Below, one piece after another: positions 27,102-35,984 of a stretch of 64,000 nt of DNA (position 1 is the stretch's first letter; every line of letters begins with the position of its first letter). The notes beneath the pieces were generated by a model. That model saw only the letters and a program-made list of their open reading frames with translations. It was not told where the DNA came from and did not search any database. The translations under genes and the position numbers were made by a program. Origin of the DNA: Vibrio campbellii CAIM 519 = NBRC 15631 = ATCC 25920 (GTDB lineage Bacteria > Pseudomonadota > Gammaproteobacteria > Enterobacterales > Vibrionaceae); contig NZ_CP015863.1 in assembly GCF_002163755.1 (NCBI RefSeq), forward strand, positions 2,294,001 through 2,358,000. The letters are read 5' to 3'.

Positions 27102-28538
27102 ATGAAGCAAGTTACAACACGTCTTCCTAGTCTGATACAGGTATTTATCTCGCTAGGTTTGTTTCTTCTTTTGGCATTTTCATTTACTGCCAAATTAGAC
27201 CTTCCAATTCAGCTCGCGCTGTACATCGGTTGGTTCATTATTATGCTATTGGGCCTAAGATTAGGTCACCAATACAAAGACCTTGAAAAAGCAGCCTTAA
27301 ATGGCATTTCTAATGGCCTTGGTGCCGTGCTTATTCTTCTTGCTGTTGGTGCCTTGGTCGGTACTTGGATCTCAGGCGGTATCGTACCGACTATCATCTA
27401 TTACGGTTTGAAAGCGATTCACCCTTCTATCTTCTTGCTAGCAACAATGATCATCTGTTCTTTGACAGCACTAGCGACTGGCACATCTTGGGGTGCAGCA
27501 GGTACAGCTGGTATTGCGATGATGGGTATTGGTCAAGGTCTTGGTGTTCCTGCACCAATCACAGCAGGCGCGGTGCTATCGGGCTGTTACTTTGGTGACA
27601 AGATGTCTCCACTTTCAGACTCAGTGATCCTTGCTTCTTCTATGTCGAATGTAGAAGTGGTTGAGCACATCAAAGGTATGCTGCCTATCGCGCTGATCAG
27701 CTACATCATCACTGGCATTATGTTTACCGCATTTGGCTTCCACTTCGCTGGTAAAGTTGACATGAGCCAAGTAGATTCGGTTATTCAGGCAATGGAACAA
27801 CAATTTTTCATTACGCCTTACTCCTTTGTCCCTGTGATCATCGTATTGGCTTTACTTGCGATGCGTATGCCTTCTTTCCCTGTGATTAGCTTTGGTTCTC
27901 TGCTAGGTATTATCTGGGCAGTTATGATCCAGGATGTAGACTTCCTGACAGCATTCAACACAGCTTGGGCACCATTTGCGATTTCTTCAGGCGTGGATTT
28001 CATTGACTCGATCCTAAACCGCGGTGGCATGTCTTCTATGCTAGGTTCTGTTGCGGTGATCGTGTTTGGCCTAGGTTTTGGCGGCCTACTAGATAAGGTT
28101 GGCGTACTAGAAACGATTGCAAAACTGTTCGAACGACGTGTTCAAAGCGCAGGTTCACTGGCAACCAGCACAATTGGTACGGCCTTCATGGGTAACGTAT
28201 TCGGCTCTGCGATGTACGTGTCACTGATTCTTACTCCTAAGATCTGTGCGAAGAACTACGACCGCCTTGGCTACAAACGCAAGAATCTATCTCGTAACGC
28301 AGAGTTCGGCGGCACATTAACATCTGGTATGGTGCCTTGGAGTGATAATGGTATCTACATGGCGAGCATCTTGGGTGTGGCAACATTGTCGTATGCGCCG
28401 TTCATGTGGCTGAGCTTCGTGTGTATCATCGTGACCATCTTTACTTCTTACATGGGCTGGTTTATTGATAAATGCGAACCAACAGCTCCAGCAACAGAAG
28501 AACAAACAGAAGCTGAACTCAAGCAACAAACAGCTTAA
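27102..28538 (+). CDS. nhaC: Na+/H+ antiporter NhaC
   Basis: Inner-membrane antiporter exchanging Na+ for H+, 478 residues with about 11-12 membrane segments. Family motifs include GTSWGAAGTAGIAMMGIGQG near 126-145 and SGCYFGDKMSPLSDSVILASSM near 159-180, then the C-terminal GGTLTSGMVPWSDNGIYM. GAGGCAC lies just before the start. Some members of this superfamily carry other substrates, such as lysine or malate/lactate, so NhaC activity is inferred from family. Next to asd, the order is the same as I recall for V. cholerae VC2036-VC2037. Confidence 0.9.
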   Translation: MKQVTTRLPSLIQVFISLGLFLLLAFSFTAKLDLPIQLALYIGWFIIMLLGLRLGHQYKDLEKAALNGISNGLGAVLILLAVGALVGTWISGGIVPTIIYYGLKAIHPSIFLLATMIICSLTALATGTSWGAAGTAGIAMMGIGQGLGVPAPITAGAVLSGCYFGDKMSPLSDSVILASSMSNVEVVEHIKGMLPIALISYIITGIMFTAFGFHFAGKVDMSQVDSVIQAMEQQFFITPYSFVPVIIVLALLAMRMPSFPVISFGSLLGIIWAVMIQDVDFLTAFNTAWAPFAISSGVDFIDSILNRGGMSSMLGSVAVIVFGLGFGGLLDKVGVLETIAKLFERRVQSAGSLATSTIGTAFMGNVFGSAMYVSLILTPKICAKNYDRLGYKRKNLSRNAEFGGTLTSGMVPWSDNGIYMASILGVATLSYAPFMWLSFVCIIVTIFTSYMGWFIDKCEPTAPATEEQTEAELKQQTA

Positions 28539-28576
28539 GGCTTCAGCTTTCCATAGATTGAAACCTTCCATAAATA

Positions 28577-28607
28577 AAAAAGGACCGATGATTCGGTCCT
28601 TTTTTGT
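28577..28607. terminator. Bidirectional terminator between nhaC and the lipoprotein gene
   Basis: AAAAAAGGACCGA (28577-28589) and TCGGTCCTTTTTT (28594-28606) form a 13-bp stem with loop TGAT. It serves both convergent genes. Confidence 0.92.
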
Positions 28608-28639
28608 ATCTGCTATTTGGTGTTGTGACTTCTAGATGA

Positions 28640-29803
28640 TTACGCCGATTTAGTGCTGGCTCTTACCGCTGAGCGTTTACCCAATGCATAACCAAGAACG
28701 AGAGGAGCAAAGAAAATCACTAGGATAAACAGAATAAAGTAGATGATGGTGCTCTTTACTAGCTCAATCAACTTATCCATTGCTAGGTTCACCACTTCTT
28801 GCGAAACATGGTCTAGGTCCTGAGCAAACTTCTCGCGCTCGTTTGTGATGATTTGAGCAATCTCTTGGCGCTCTCTTGCCACCATTTGCTCTAAAGCCTG
28901 ACGCTCTTCACTCAACTGAGACAAACGTTCTTCTGTTTTTTGGTCAATATCTTCCACTAGAGGTTGAAGTTGCACAGCCATCTGCTCCGCTAAGTTGCGC
29001 ATGTACTCAGGGTTGTTATCGATAAAGTCTTTCAAAGACTCAGAAGTCACCTTCAAACTGTTTAGTGCTGCGTTTACTTGTTCAATGCTTGCTGAGCTGT
29101 TGAGCGCCAACAACTGAGCTTTCCACGTCATGATCTTTGGTGTTTGCTCAGAGACTAAGCTCAAACGGTCAGACACGTCACCGATGGCCTCTGGCATCGT
29201 ACCTAGAGTCGTTACCGCCTCTTCTTCACTAATTTGGTTAGCTTCTAACCAAGCACGATATGCAGGCGTACGAATCATGCTTAGATCCGCAAATGGATAC
29301 TTCTCAACAAAGCCAGCGACAAACACTTTGGTGTTTTCGTATACGTCTCTCTTCAATAGCGATTTAGCTAACTTATCGACTTCTTTAGCTAGGTGTACAG
29401 ACACTTGTTTGGCTTCACCTGTCGTGAATAAGTCTTTGCCTGCTCCTTCACTGTAGAACTGGTTCATCTGGTGAGTGAACACCCACGTATCGATCAGCGC
29501 AGCCATTGGTGACGCTTGGTAAGCCGCAGCTTGAAGCCCCTCTTCCGCATTGATTTTCCAAAGCAAGATATAAGATTGGTTTACTTTATCGCTTGGCTCG
29601 TAGTTTTCGTGCAGCACGTCGGCGGCTTGCTCAACTTGAGCAAAGAATTGCTGAGCATATTCACGCGTCATAATGCGCATATTCAGCTCTTGCTTGGTTA
29701 GCGGTACAGTTTGGCTGTCGATCTTCACCTCCAACAGAGAACACCCTGAAAGGCTCAAAACTAAACAAGCCACCATCAATGAGGACAGTCGGCGGATGGA
29801 CAT
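28640..29803 (-). CDS. Large lipoprotein with coiled coil and C-terminal membrane segment, function unknown
   Basis: 387 residues. The N-terminus is a lipoprotein signal with lipobox LSGC (Cys21); Ser at +2 favours sorting to the outer membrane. A helical body follows, then a long Glu/Gln/Arg-rich coiled coil (about 265-345) and a strong membrane segment (about 351-375) with a basic tail. An outer-membrane lipid anchor plus an inner-membrane helix would make it span the periplasm; this topology is inference. The chosen start at 29803 has TAGG about 8 bases upstream; the frame is open further to 29857. It lies 111 bases downstream of the Hpt gene on the same strand. I do not recognise a named family. 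Confidence 0.75.
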   Translation of the reverse strand: MSIRRLSSLMVACLVLSLSGCSLLEVKIDSQTVPLTKQELNMRIMTREYAQQFFAQVEQAADVLHENYEPSDKVNQSYILLWKINAEEGLQAAAYQASPMAALIDTWVFTHQMNQFYSEGAGKDLFTTGEAKQVSVHLAKEVDKLAKSLLKRDVYENTKVFVAGFVEKYPFADLSMIRTPAYRAWLEANQISEEEAVTTLGTMPEAIGDVSDRLSLVSEQTPKIMTWKAQLLALNSSASIEQVNAALNSLKVTSESLKDFIDNNPEYMRNLAEQMAVQLQPLVEDIDQKTEERLSQLSEERQALEQMVARERQEIAQIITNEREKFAQDLDHVSQEVVNLAMDKLIELVKSTIIYFILFILVIFFAPLVLGYALGKRSAVRASTKSA

Positions 29804-29914
29804 GAAATTACCTATGGTCAAAATATGTAGAACAGGAACAGTAACGAACCAAGGCATCAGGGTCGCGAGCGCAACGTGATACCTTAGTCTTTGGTATTTT
29901 AAGTCAGAGGAATA

Positions 29915-31264
29915 TCAATCTGTTAGTACTTCTCGAATGTTTTCACTATAGAGAACTTTATCTGCAAAAAGTGTCGTTTCCTGCAATACCTGTTCTAGCA
30001 AATCAAGTTTGTCATCCGTGACCCGCTCTCCCTGCTTTATCAACGCTTCAATATCGCCAGAAATATAGTGCAGAGGCATAGCGCCTATACTGCCAGATAC
30101 CCCTTTCAAACTATGAGCGATCCGCTGCGCCTGGTCTTTGTCTTTCCCTTCTGTGAGCAATACGCGAAGCTTTGTACCATCTTCTGTATGGTCTTGAATA
30201 AAAACCTCTAGCAGCATGCGTACCGAATCTTCGTCGTCAGATAAAGAATCCAACATTTTCTCGATATCAATATATGGCTCATTGACTGAGGGAGCATCAT
30301 CCTCAGTGTTGACGCTCTCAACGGAAGGTTGCATCACGTTTTGTTCTTTCGGGCAAAGGAAATTAGCATGAGTTTCTTGTTCATTTTGCCCAACAAACGC
30401 AGGTTTCCTTTCTTCGGAGCCGGATTCAACAGGAGATGGATGAGGAGGCTCCCCTTTCTCCTGAACTGAGGTTGAGGCTGCTTGCGAGGTGGATACTTTT
30501 TTAGCAAACACTGCCCACGAATAAGCAGCGAGTAAGGAACCACTGACTAACGTTAAAAAAGTAATATAAAACGTCAACTTGCGTTCTAGAGAGCCAATGA
30601 CAGAAGCCAATTGATTTGGCAGTTCAGGATTAAGCAGTTGATTCGACAAATGACCGCCTTGCGCATGAGCAGCAAGCACGCTGGAAGTTTGGTCTAATCG
30701 GCGTTGAAATGAAGCTTGCTCTTTTACATCGAGACCTTGGGACGCCGTGAACAACAAATCTAACTCTTGGTAGGTATCTGTACTGGTCGCAGCATCGCTA
30801 AACATCGCTTCCAATACCATGGCGCCCAACCGGTAATACATTGTACGCAGCTCAAGCGAGTTGCTGCCTGATTCACGACTGTTATGTAGCTGATCGGCCA
30901 GCGCAACCAATTCACTGTCACTGCCAATAAAGGCTCTCGCACCTTCAAGAAAACGGTCGGTTAAGTAGAAGAGTTGCGTTAAGTCTGGAGCCCCCAACCG
31001 ATGAGAGTACTCACTTTCTAATTGTAAGCGCACAGCATACACAAGCTGAAGTTTGAGGGACACTTCATCGACATGTTGAGCACGATAAGGAAGCTCAAAG
31101 TTAAAAATATTACGAACTTCATCAATTTTACTGCTGAGTTCATCAACCGTAGAGATTGTGCGAATGGTCTGCTGCGCTTGTAACCAAATACCCACCGCGA
31201 ATACGCACCACGCGGCAAATAAAAACCAAGCAGATCGTCTTATTCCCTCTTTGAATTGCAGCAA
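29915..31264 (-). CDS. Membrane protein with a periplasmic region and a C-terminal Hpt phosphotransfer domain
   Basis: 449 residues. TM1 is at 12-29, a helical periplasmic region at about 30-229, TM2 at 230-253, a low-complexity linker at 255-330, and a histidine phosphotransfer domain at about 335-440 with phospho-acceptor His384 in AHSLKGVSGSIGA. There is no kinase, HAMP or receiver domain, so it must exchange phosphate with proteins encoded elsewhere. The start is an unusual TTG at 31264, supported by GAGGGA six bases upstream; the first internal Met is past residue 140. It may form a unit with the downstream lipoprotein. Partner kinase and output are unknown. Confidence 0.82.
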   Translation of the reverse strand: MLQFKEGIRRSAWFLFAAWCVFAVGIWLQAQQTIRTISTVDELSSKIDEVRNIFNFELPYRAQHVDEVSLKLQLVYAVRLQLESEYSHRLGAPDLTQLFYLTDRFLEGARAFIGSDSELVALADQLHNSRESGSNSLELRTMYYRLGAMVLEAMFSDAATSTDTYQELDLLFTASQGLDVKEQASFQRRLDQTSSVLAAHAQGGHLSNQLLNPELPNQLASVIGSLERKLTFYITFLTLVSGSLLAAYSWAVFAKKVSTSQAASTSVQEKGEPPHPSPVESGSEERKPAFVGQNEQETHANFLCPKEQNVMQPSVESVNTEDDAPSVNEPYIDIEKMLDSLSDDEDSVRMLLEVFIQDHTEDGTKLRVLLTEGKDKDQAQRIAHSLKGVSGSIGAMPLHYISGDIEALIKQGERVTDDKLDLLEQVLQETTLFADKVLYSENIREVLTD

Positions 31265-31340
31265 CGCTTATCCCTCAACTCTTTGTTTTTAATCACAAGC
31301 ATATACCATGAATTACACCATAACTGTGCGCACTTCACAG

Positions 31341-31369
31341 AAAAAAAGAGAGCATCACGCTCTCTTTCT
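31341..31369 (-). terminator. Terminator after yejK
   Basis: AAAGAGAGC (31345-31353) pairs with GCTCTCTTT (31359-31367). The A run at 31341-31347 gives a T tail on the minus strand, just after the yejK stop. Confidence 0.85.
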
Positions 31370-31373
31370 TAAA

Positions 31374-32372
31374 TTAGTTACGGCTTAACTGATCTTTTAG
31401 GTTTGGTGGCGTCCCTTTGATCGTCAGCGTGTCTGTCTCTGGATCGTAGAAAATACGCTCGCCAAGCAACAGGCTATCAAAGCTGATGTTCAAACCACCG
31501 CCGGCACCAACGTACTTCGTTAACTTACGTACCGTTGAGCGGTCACCAGGGAAAGATTCTTCCAACTCGTAGCCTTGCTCTTTGGTAAAGTCCATAAAGC
31601 TTGTGCCATCTTGGCTTGGTGGCAACTCACCAGACAGTTCAGAAATTTGTACTTCGTCGCCTGATTTGATTTGCTCGTTACAGTAGTTGTAAACCTGCTT
31701 TTTGTACTCGTTCGCTTCTTGCTTCTCTAATTTTGAGTCTGCGCAGAAGTCTTCCACCGCCTGCATCAGTACTTGGTTTTGCTGTTTAGTGTCTAAACCA
31801 ACATCCGCCTGCAGAAAATCTAGGAAGAAGTCTGCCACCTTACGACCAACACGACCTTTAATGTAAGAAAGGTAACGGTTTGACTCACGGTCAGTATCGT
31901 AACTTGAAAGGTCGATACGTGCAGCGATGTCCATCTTAGTAATGTCTAGGTAATCCGTTGCATCAATATCTAAGCCTTCTGTGACTTTCAGGCTTTGATT
32001 CATTGGTAAGATACCGATAAACAGATAGTCCGTAGCTAAGCTTTGGTATTCAGCAAACACTAAGATACCTTCGTCAGCAAATGGGTACTTAATCAGCTCT
32101 TCTTTCAGGCGATTTGCACTAATTTGTGAGAAATCATAGAAATCTCTCTCTCCTTTGCGCATTTCTTGAAGCCAAAATTGAAATTCGCTGTCAGATTGGA
32201 AAGAGCCGAAACCTTTACCTGCTTTAGAGTGGAATACGCGATGCAGTTCCGCGACAAGGTTTTCAGTAGAGGTATCGTTTTCTAACGACGCCGGGCGAAG
32301 TTTAACAACCAGTTCGTCCTGATCGTTTTTGCACAATTGATGCAGAATAACGTTTGAAAGATGAAGGCTCAT
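31374..32372 (-). CDS. yejK: Nucleoid-associated protein YejK (NdpA)
   Basis: Nucleoid-associated protein of the 37-kDa YejK/NdpA family, 332 residues (E. coli 335). The N-terminus LSNVILHQLCKNDQDELVVKLRP, the motif FLDFLQADVG and the C-terminal LLGERIFYDPETDTLTIKG are typical. Its precise role is unclear; it binds double-stranded DNA and topoisomerase IV in some bacteria. It is divergent from yejL, an arrangement also seen in enterics. Confidence 0.93.
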   Translation of the reverse strand: MSLHLSNVILHQLCKNDQDELVVKLRPASLENDTSTENLVAELHRVFHSKAGKGFGSFQSDSEFQFWLQEMRKGERDFYDFSQISANRLKEELIKYPFADEGILVFAEYQSLATDYLFIGILPMNQSLKVTEGLDIDATDYLDITKMDIAARIDLSSYDTDRESNRYLSYIKGRVGRKVADFFLDFLQADVGLDTKQQNQVLMQAVEDFCADSKLEKQEANEYKKQVYNYCNEQIKSGDEVQISELSGELPPSQDGTSFMDFTKEQGYELEESFPGDRSTVRKLTKYVGAGGGLNISFDSLLLGERIFYDPETDTLTIKGTPPNLKDQLSRN

Positions 32373-32457
32373 AGTGATTTTATCTTGCTACAAGGTTTAA
32401 GTTGTTGGGCATTGTAGGTTATCATAAGCCGCTTTTACTATCATTATTAGAGTCTTT

Positions 32458-32685
32458 ATGCCGATTACATCTAAATATACTGACGAACAAGTAGAGAAAA
32501 TTCTTGCTGAAGTGGGCGCTGTTCTTGAGAAACACGCTGCCTCTCCTGAGTTGACGCTAATGATTGCGGGAAATATCGCAACGAATGTCTTAAATCAACA
32601 AGTTGCTGCTTCACAACGCAAAGTTATTGCTGAAAAATTTGCTCAGGCATTAATCTCTTCTCTTGAAGTGCCAAAAGCACACTAA
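32458..32685 (+). CDS. yejL: DUF1414 protein YejL
   Basis: A 75-residue protein of the YejL family, function unknown. The opening MPITSKYTDEQVEKILAEV and the TLMIAGNIATNVLNQQVAASQR core are characteristic. It is 22 bases upstream of yejM and probably co-transcribed with it. Confidence 0.93.
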   Translation: MPITSKYTDEQVEKILAEVGAVLEKHAASPELTLMIAGNIATNVLNQQVAASQRKVIAEKFAQALISSLEVPKAH

Positions 32686-32707
32686 TAACGGATAATAGAA
32701 CAAGTAC

Positions 32708-34516
32708 ATGGTAGACAGCGGAAACTCATACGGCGAACGCGTATCCCGACTAGTTGGTTGGGGTCACTGGTTTGCATTCTTCAACATCGTCGCTTCGATG
32801 TTGATTGGTACACGCTATATCGTTCAATCCCCTTGGCCAGAGACCCTAATGGGGCAATTCTATCTGGCAGTGTCTTGGGTTGGTCATTTTGGCTTCCTTG
32901 TTTTCGCCCTGTACTTACTGGTTCTGTTTCCGCTGACGTTTGTCCTGCCATCTCGGAAGTTATTCCGTTTGGTGGCAGTGATATTCGCAACGGTCGGCCA
33001 GACCGTCCTTCTGATTGATACTCAAGCGTATCAGTCGATTAATTTGCACCTGAACCCTGTGGTTTGGGAGCTGTTGTTTAGCGAAGATAAAAGCGCGATC
33101 AGTTCTGATCTTCAGCACCTTTTCGTGGTAATGCCGCTTATTTTCCTCGTTCAACTTGCTCTATCTGAGTGGGTTTGGCGCAAACAACGTAAACTGTCTC
33201 ACAAACACGTTGGTCGTCCATTGGCTGCCGTGTTCTTCTTAAGCTTTATGACCAGCCACTTGGTTTACATTTGGGCTGATGCTTACTTCTACAACCCAAT
33301 TACTAGCCAGCGCTCTAATTTCCCACTGTCATACCCAATGACAGCGAAGAGCTTTATGGAAAAACATGGTCTTCTTGACCGTGAAGAGTACCTTAAGCGT
33401 TTGGCAGAAAACCAAGGTAACATCGACTTAGTCAGCTACCCGCTTGAGAAACTAGAATTCAACCGTCGTGGTAACAAGTTAAACGTGCTGATGATCAGCG
33501 TGAATAACTTGCGTGCAGACGCACTGAACCAAGACGAAATGCCGAACTTGTACAAGTTTGCGCAAGATAATCAAAACTTCACTAATCATTACAGCTCAAG
33601 CAACGACACTTACGGTGCGTTTGGTTTGTTCTATGGCTTACCAAGCAGCTACGCGAGCAGCATCAAAGCGCAAGGCAGTGCACCAGTGCTATTAGATGTA
33701 TTAAAAGATCAGGATTACAGCTTTGGTCTATTCAGCGGTAATGGTTTTGAAGACGATCTGTATTCAGAGGTCATCTTCCGTGGCTTGAATCTGGCTAATG
33801 ATCTCGATGGCACACAAGCTCATACCGACAAACAGTCTATCGCGGCTTGGAACTTATGGCTGACCGAACAAGCGAATCAGCCTTGGTTTAGTTACATCGA
33901 AGTCACTACCGTCGATAACTTTGAATCAGAGCCAATGGCGGCGAATGAAGAAATGCCTGCTAGCGAACGATTCAAGAAAGCTTACGAGCAGTCGGTGAAG
34001 TCGGCAGATAAAACGGTTGCAGAGATCATCGCCGATTTGGAATCAAAAGAGTTGCTGGCAAACACTATTGTGGTCATTACCTCTAACCACGGCAGCGAGT
34101 TCAACGAAACCAATACCAACAGCTGGGGTGCAAACAGCAACTACAGCCGTTACCAACTGCAAGTTCCTATGGTTATTCATTGGCCAGGTATGCTGCCTGC
34201 AGAGTTTACACACAGCACTAGCCACTTAGACTTGTCTGTGACCCTTCTGCAAGACATGCTGGGCGTTTCTTCAAACCCATACGATTACAGTAGTGGCCGC
34301 AATTTATTTGATGAAAGCCGCCGTCGCTGGATCCTAGCGGGCGATAGTCGTGAAATAGCGCTGATTACCGGTTCTCAAACCACGGTTATCGACAAATTCG
34401 GTAACTACAAGCTGTACGACAGCAATTACAAGCGCTTACGTGAAACATCACCTAAGCTTCCTGTACTAATGCAAGGTTTGACAGAACTTCAACGCTTCTA
34501 CTCGAAAAGTAATTAA
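32708..34516 (+). CDS. yejM: YejM/PbgA-like inner membrane protein, LPS regulation
   Basis: 602 residues: an N-terminal membrane domain (DUF3413) of about five helices up to residue 190, then a periplasmic sulfatase/alkaline-phosphatase-fold domain (about 245-580; NVLMISVNNLRADAL, ITSNHGSEFNETNTN). In enterics YejM (PbgA/LapC) senses LPS and protects LpxC-regulating LapB/FtsH; it has lost enzymatic metal chemistry. Assignment rests on the two-domain layout and on synteny with yejK and yejL. A strong terminator follows. Confidence 0.92.
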   Translation: MVDSGNSYGERVSRLVGWGHWFAFFNIVASMLIGTRYIVQSPWPETLMGQFYLAVSWVGHFGFLVFALYLLVLFPLTFVLPSRKLFRLVAVIFATVGQTVLLIDTQAYQSINLHLNPVVWELLFSEDKSAISSDLQHLFVVMPLIFLVQLALSEWVWRKQRKLSHKHVGRPLAAVFFLSFMTSHLVYIWADAYFYNPITSQRSNFPLSYPMTAKSFMEKHGLLDREEYLKRLAENQGNIDLVSYPLEKLEFNRRGNKLNVLMISVNNLRADALNQDEMPNLYKFAQDNQNFTNHYSSSNDTYGAFGLFYGLPSSYASSIKAQGSAPVLLDVLKDQDYSFGLFSGNGFEDDLYSEVIFRGLNLANDLDGTQAHTDKQSIAAWNLWLTEQANQPWFSYIEVTTVDNFESEPMAANEEMPASERFKKAYEQSVKSADKTVAEIIADLESKELLANTIVVITSNHGSEFNETNTNSWGANSNYSRYQLQVPMVIHWPGMLPAEFTHSTSHLDLSVTLLQDMLGVSSNPYDYSSGRNLFDESRRRWILAGDSREIALITGSQTTVIDKFGNYKLYDSNYKRLRETSPKLPVLMQGLTELQRFYSKSN

Positions 34517-34522
34517 TTGAAC

Positions 34523-34550
34523 AAAAGCTCTCCACTAGGAGAGCTTTTTT
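34523..34550 (+). terminator. Terminator after yejM
   Basis: AAAAGCTCTCC (34523-34533) and GGAGAGCTTTT (34538-34548) form an 11-bp stem with a 4-base loop. Confidence 0.88.
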
Positions 34551-34613
34551 GATTCTTTTCTCTGCAAACAACACAAAATCGAGCAGTAATCATCCAAACG
34601 ATTCATTTTGGGG

Positions 34614-34642
34614 TTTACAAGATTTTCAAAGCCTTATATTAT
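34614..34642 (+). promoter_or_regulatory. Promoter of the tRNA-Ser gene
   Basis: TTTACA (34614-34619), 17 bases, then TATTAT (34637-34642). A GC-rich discriminator (GCGCC) follows, as is usual for stable-RNA promoters under growth-rate control. Transcription should begin a few bases before the tRNA at 34656. Confidence 0.75.
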
Positions 34643-34655
34643 GCGCCTCAACAAC

Positions 34656-34746
34656 GGAGAGATGGCTGAGTGGTTGAAAGCACCGGTCTTGAAAACCGGC
34701 ATACGTTAATAGCGTATCTAGGGTTCAAATCCCTATCTCTCCGCCA
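34656..34746 (+). tRNA. tRNA-Ser (anticodon UGA)
   Basis: Full cloverleaf of a class II tRNA with the long variable arm of serine. The acceptor arm GGAGAGA (34656-34662) pairs with TCTCTCC (34736-34742); the discriminator is G and CCA is encoded (34744-34746). The anticodon TGA is at 34690-34692 within loop CTTGAAA, between CCGGT and ACCGG. The T-arm GGGTTCAAATCCC is canonical. Confidence 0.96.
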
Positions 34747-34752
34747 CATTCA

Positions 34753-34786
34753 GAAAGCTCGTTGAGAAATCAACGGGCTTTCGTCG
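34753..34786 (+). terminator. Terminator after tRNA-Ser
   Basis: GAAAGCTCGTTG (34753-34764) pairs with CAACGGGCTTTC (34771-34782) with one wobble; the T tail is weak. It ends the tRNA transcript. Confidence 0.65.
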
Positions 34787-34932
34787 TTTTGGCACTTGGG
34801 GAATTACGGGATTTCTAAATCCCTAGTTGAACGCAACCCCGGCTCTCAGCCAAGTTTAGACCAAGCGTCACCGCACTCAGCCACATCCAGAAAAAGCCTG
34901 TCTAATCCTCGAAGCACTTTTCAATACGCAAG

Positions 34933-34963
34933 AAAAAAGCCCACTAATATTTAGTGAGCTTTA
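34933..34963 (-). terminator. Terminator after the M48 peptidase gene
   Basis: On the minus strand AAAGCTCACTAA pairs with TTAGTGGGCTTT around a 3-base loop and is followed by a T run. It lies 26 bases after the peptidase stop. The stretch 34787-34932, between this and the tRNA terminator, shows nothing I recognise. Confidence 0.8.
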
Positions 34964-34988
34964 ATCGTTAGGTATTCGAATGGAAAGG

Positions 34989-35984
34989 TTAGTTTCCTTT
35001 TGCTGCTTTAATCCTTTTATCAAGGTCTGGGTGGGTACTCAACCATTCAGGCAACTCTTCATAACTTTGGTTACGGAACAGTTCAAACATCTCAGCCATC
35101 GGCTTTGTGTCGCCATAAATCTTGAGCATCGCCTCTCTTGCAAATGCATCGGCTTGTATTTCGGCATCTCTGGAGTAACCACTGGACAACACAAACACAC
35201 TTGCGCCGGCAAGATTGTCCACGATGCCAGAGCTTTCACCAGTTAAAAGAGCGACACCAACAGAAAGGACACTCGAATACACCAACCTCTTTAGCATGTG
35301 GCGATGATGAATATGACCAAGCTCGTGAAGAATAATACTGTCCAGTTGTTGCTGGTTTTTAGACAGCGAAACTAATTCATCGAGCAACACAATCTTTCCA
35401 CCGGGTAAGGCAAACGCATTCGCTCCTAGCTCAGAAGATCGAAAAACAATCTCTACTTGGTAAGGCAGAGCCTCTAACTGTGTTAAGTGCTGCTCTACCC
35501 TACTTCGAATGGCTTCTTGTTCGGCCTTACTCAGCTCGCTCGGTTCCCAACGGGAATCCAAACTTTCGAGTACCTTTTCACCAAGTATAACTGAGACACT
35601 GTCAGGAATCGCGTATGCGACTTTGTTGCTCACCCAAGGAAGCGCGTAATAATACCCCCCGAGCACAACGGCAATACATGCCATCACAGACACTACCCAA
35701 GCAAGCCAGTTTGATTCTATTTTGTCAACGAAGCTCGATCTTTTATTTGCCTGTAGCCATCGAGACACTTCATCAGTCCGTTCGGTAACAAAAACCCAAC
35801 CATTGGGCAGCTTAAATCTGACGGGTAAGTTACCAACTGGAGCAGTAACCTCTGCATGCTGCTGATCACAGCTGAAGATATTGTCAGCAACAATCAAGCT
35901 CAGCGAGTTGGTTTGAGCGACATTCAATATGGCTTGATGTCGCTCAGAGCTTTTTGGTGGAAACGCGGTCCCTTTAAACTGCAT
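34989..35984 (-). CDS. M48-family zinc metallopeptidase with N-terminal membrane anchor
   Basis: 331 residues. The catalytic motif HELGH is at His220-Glu221-His224, and the third zinc ligand is probably Glu275 in RDAEIQADAFA, so the active site is complete. An N-terminal cytosolic region of about 90 residues precedes one membrane segment (about 93-115); the peptidase domain follows. Family relatives act on membrane or periplasmic proteins; the substrate is unknown. The start overlaps the last base of the yjgN-like stop, so the pair is translationally coupled. Confidence 0.88.
   Translation of the reverse strand: MQFKGTAFPPKSSERHQAILNVAQTNSLSLIVADNIFSCDQQHAEVTAPVGNLPVRFKLPNGWVFVTERTDEVSRWLQANKRSSFVDKIESNWLAWVVSVMACIAVVLGGYYYALPWVSNKVAYAIPDSVSVILGEKVLESLDSRWEPSELSKAEQEAIRSRVEQHLTQLEALPYQVEIVFRSSELGANAFALPGGKIVLLDELVSLSKNQQQLDSIILHELGHIHHRHMLKRLVYSSVLSVGVALLTGESSGIVDNLAGASVFVLSSGYSRDAEIQADAFAREAMLKIYGDTKPMAEMFELFRNQSYEELPEWLSTHPDLDKRIKAAKGN

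Noticed and set aside
34656..34935. tRNA-Ser as an integration site for a mobile element
   Set aside because: No integrase and no repeat of the tRNA 3' end in the following sequence; core genes continue.
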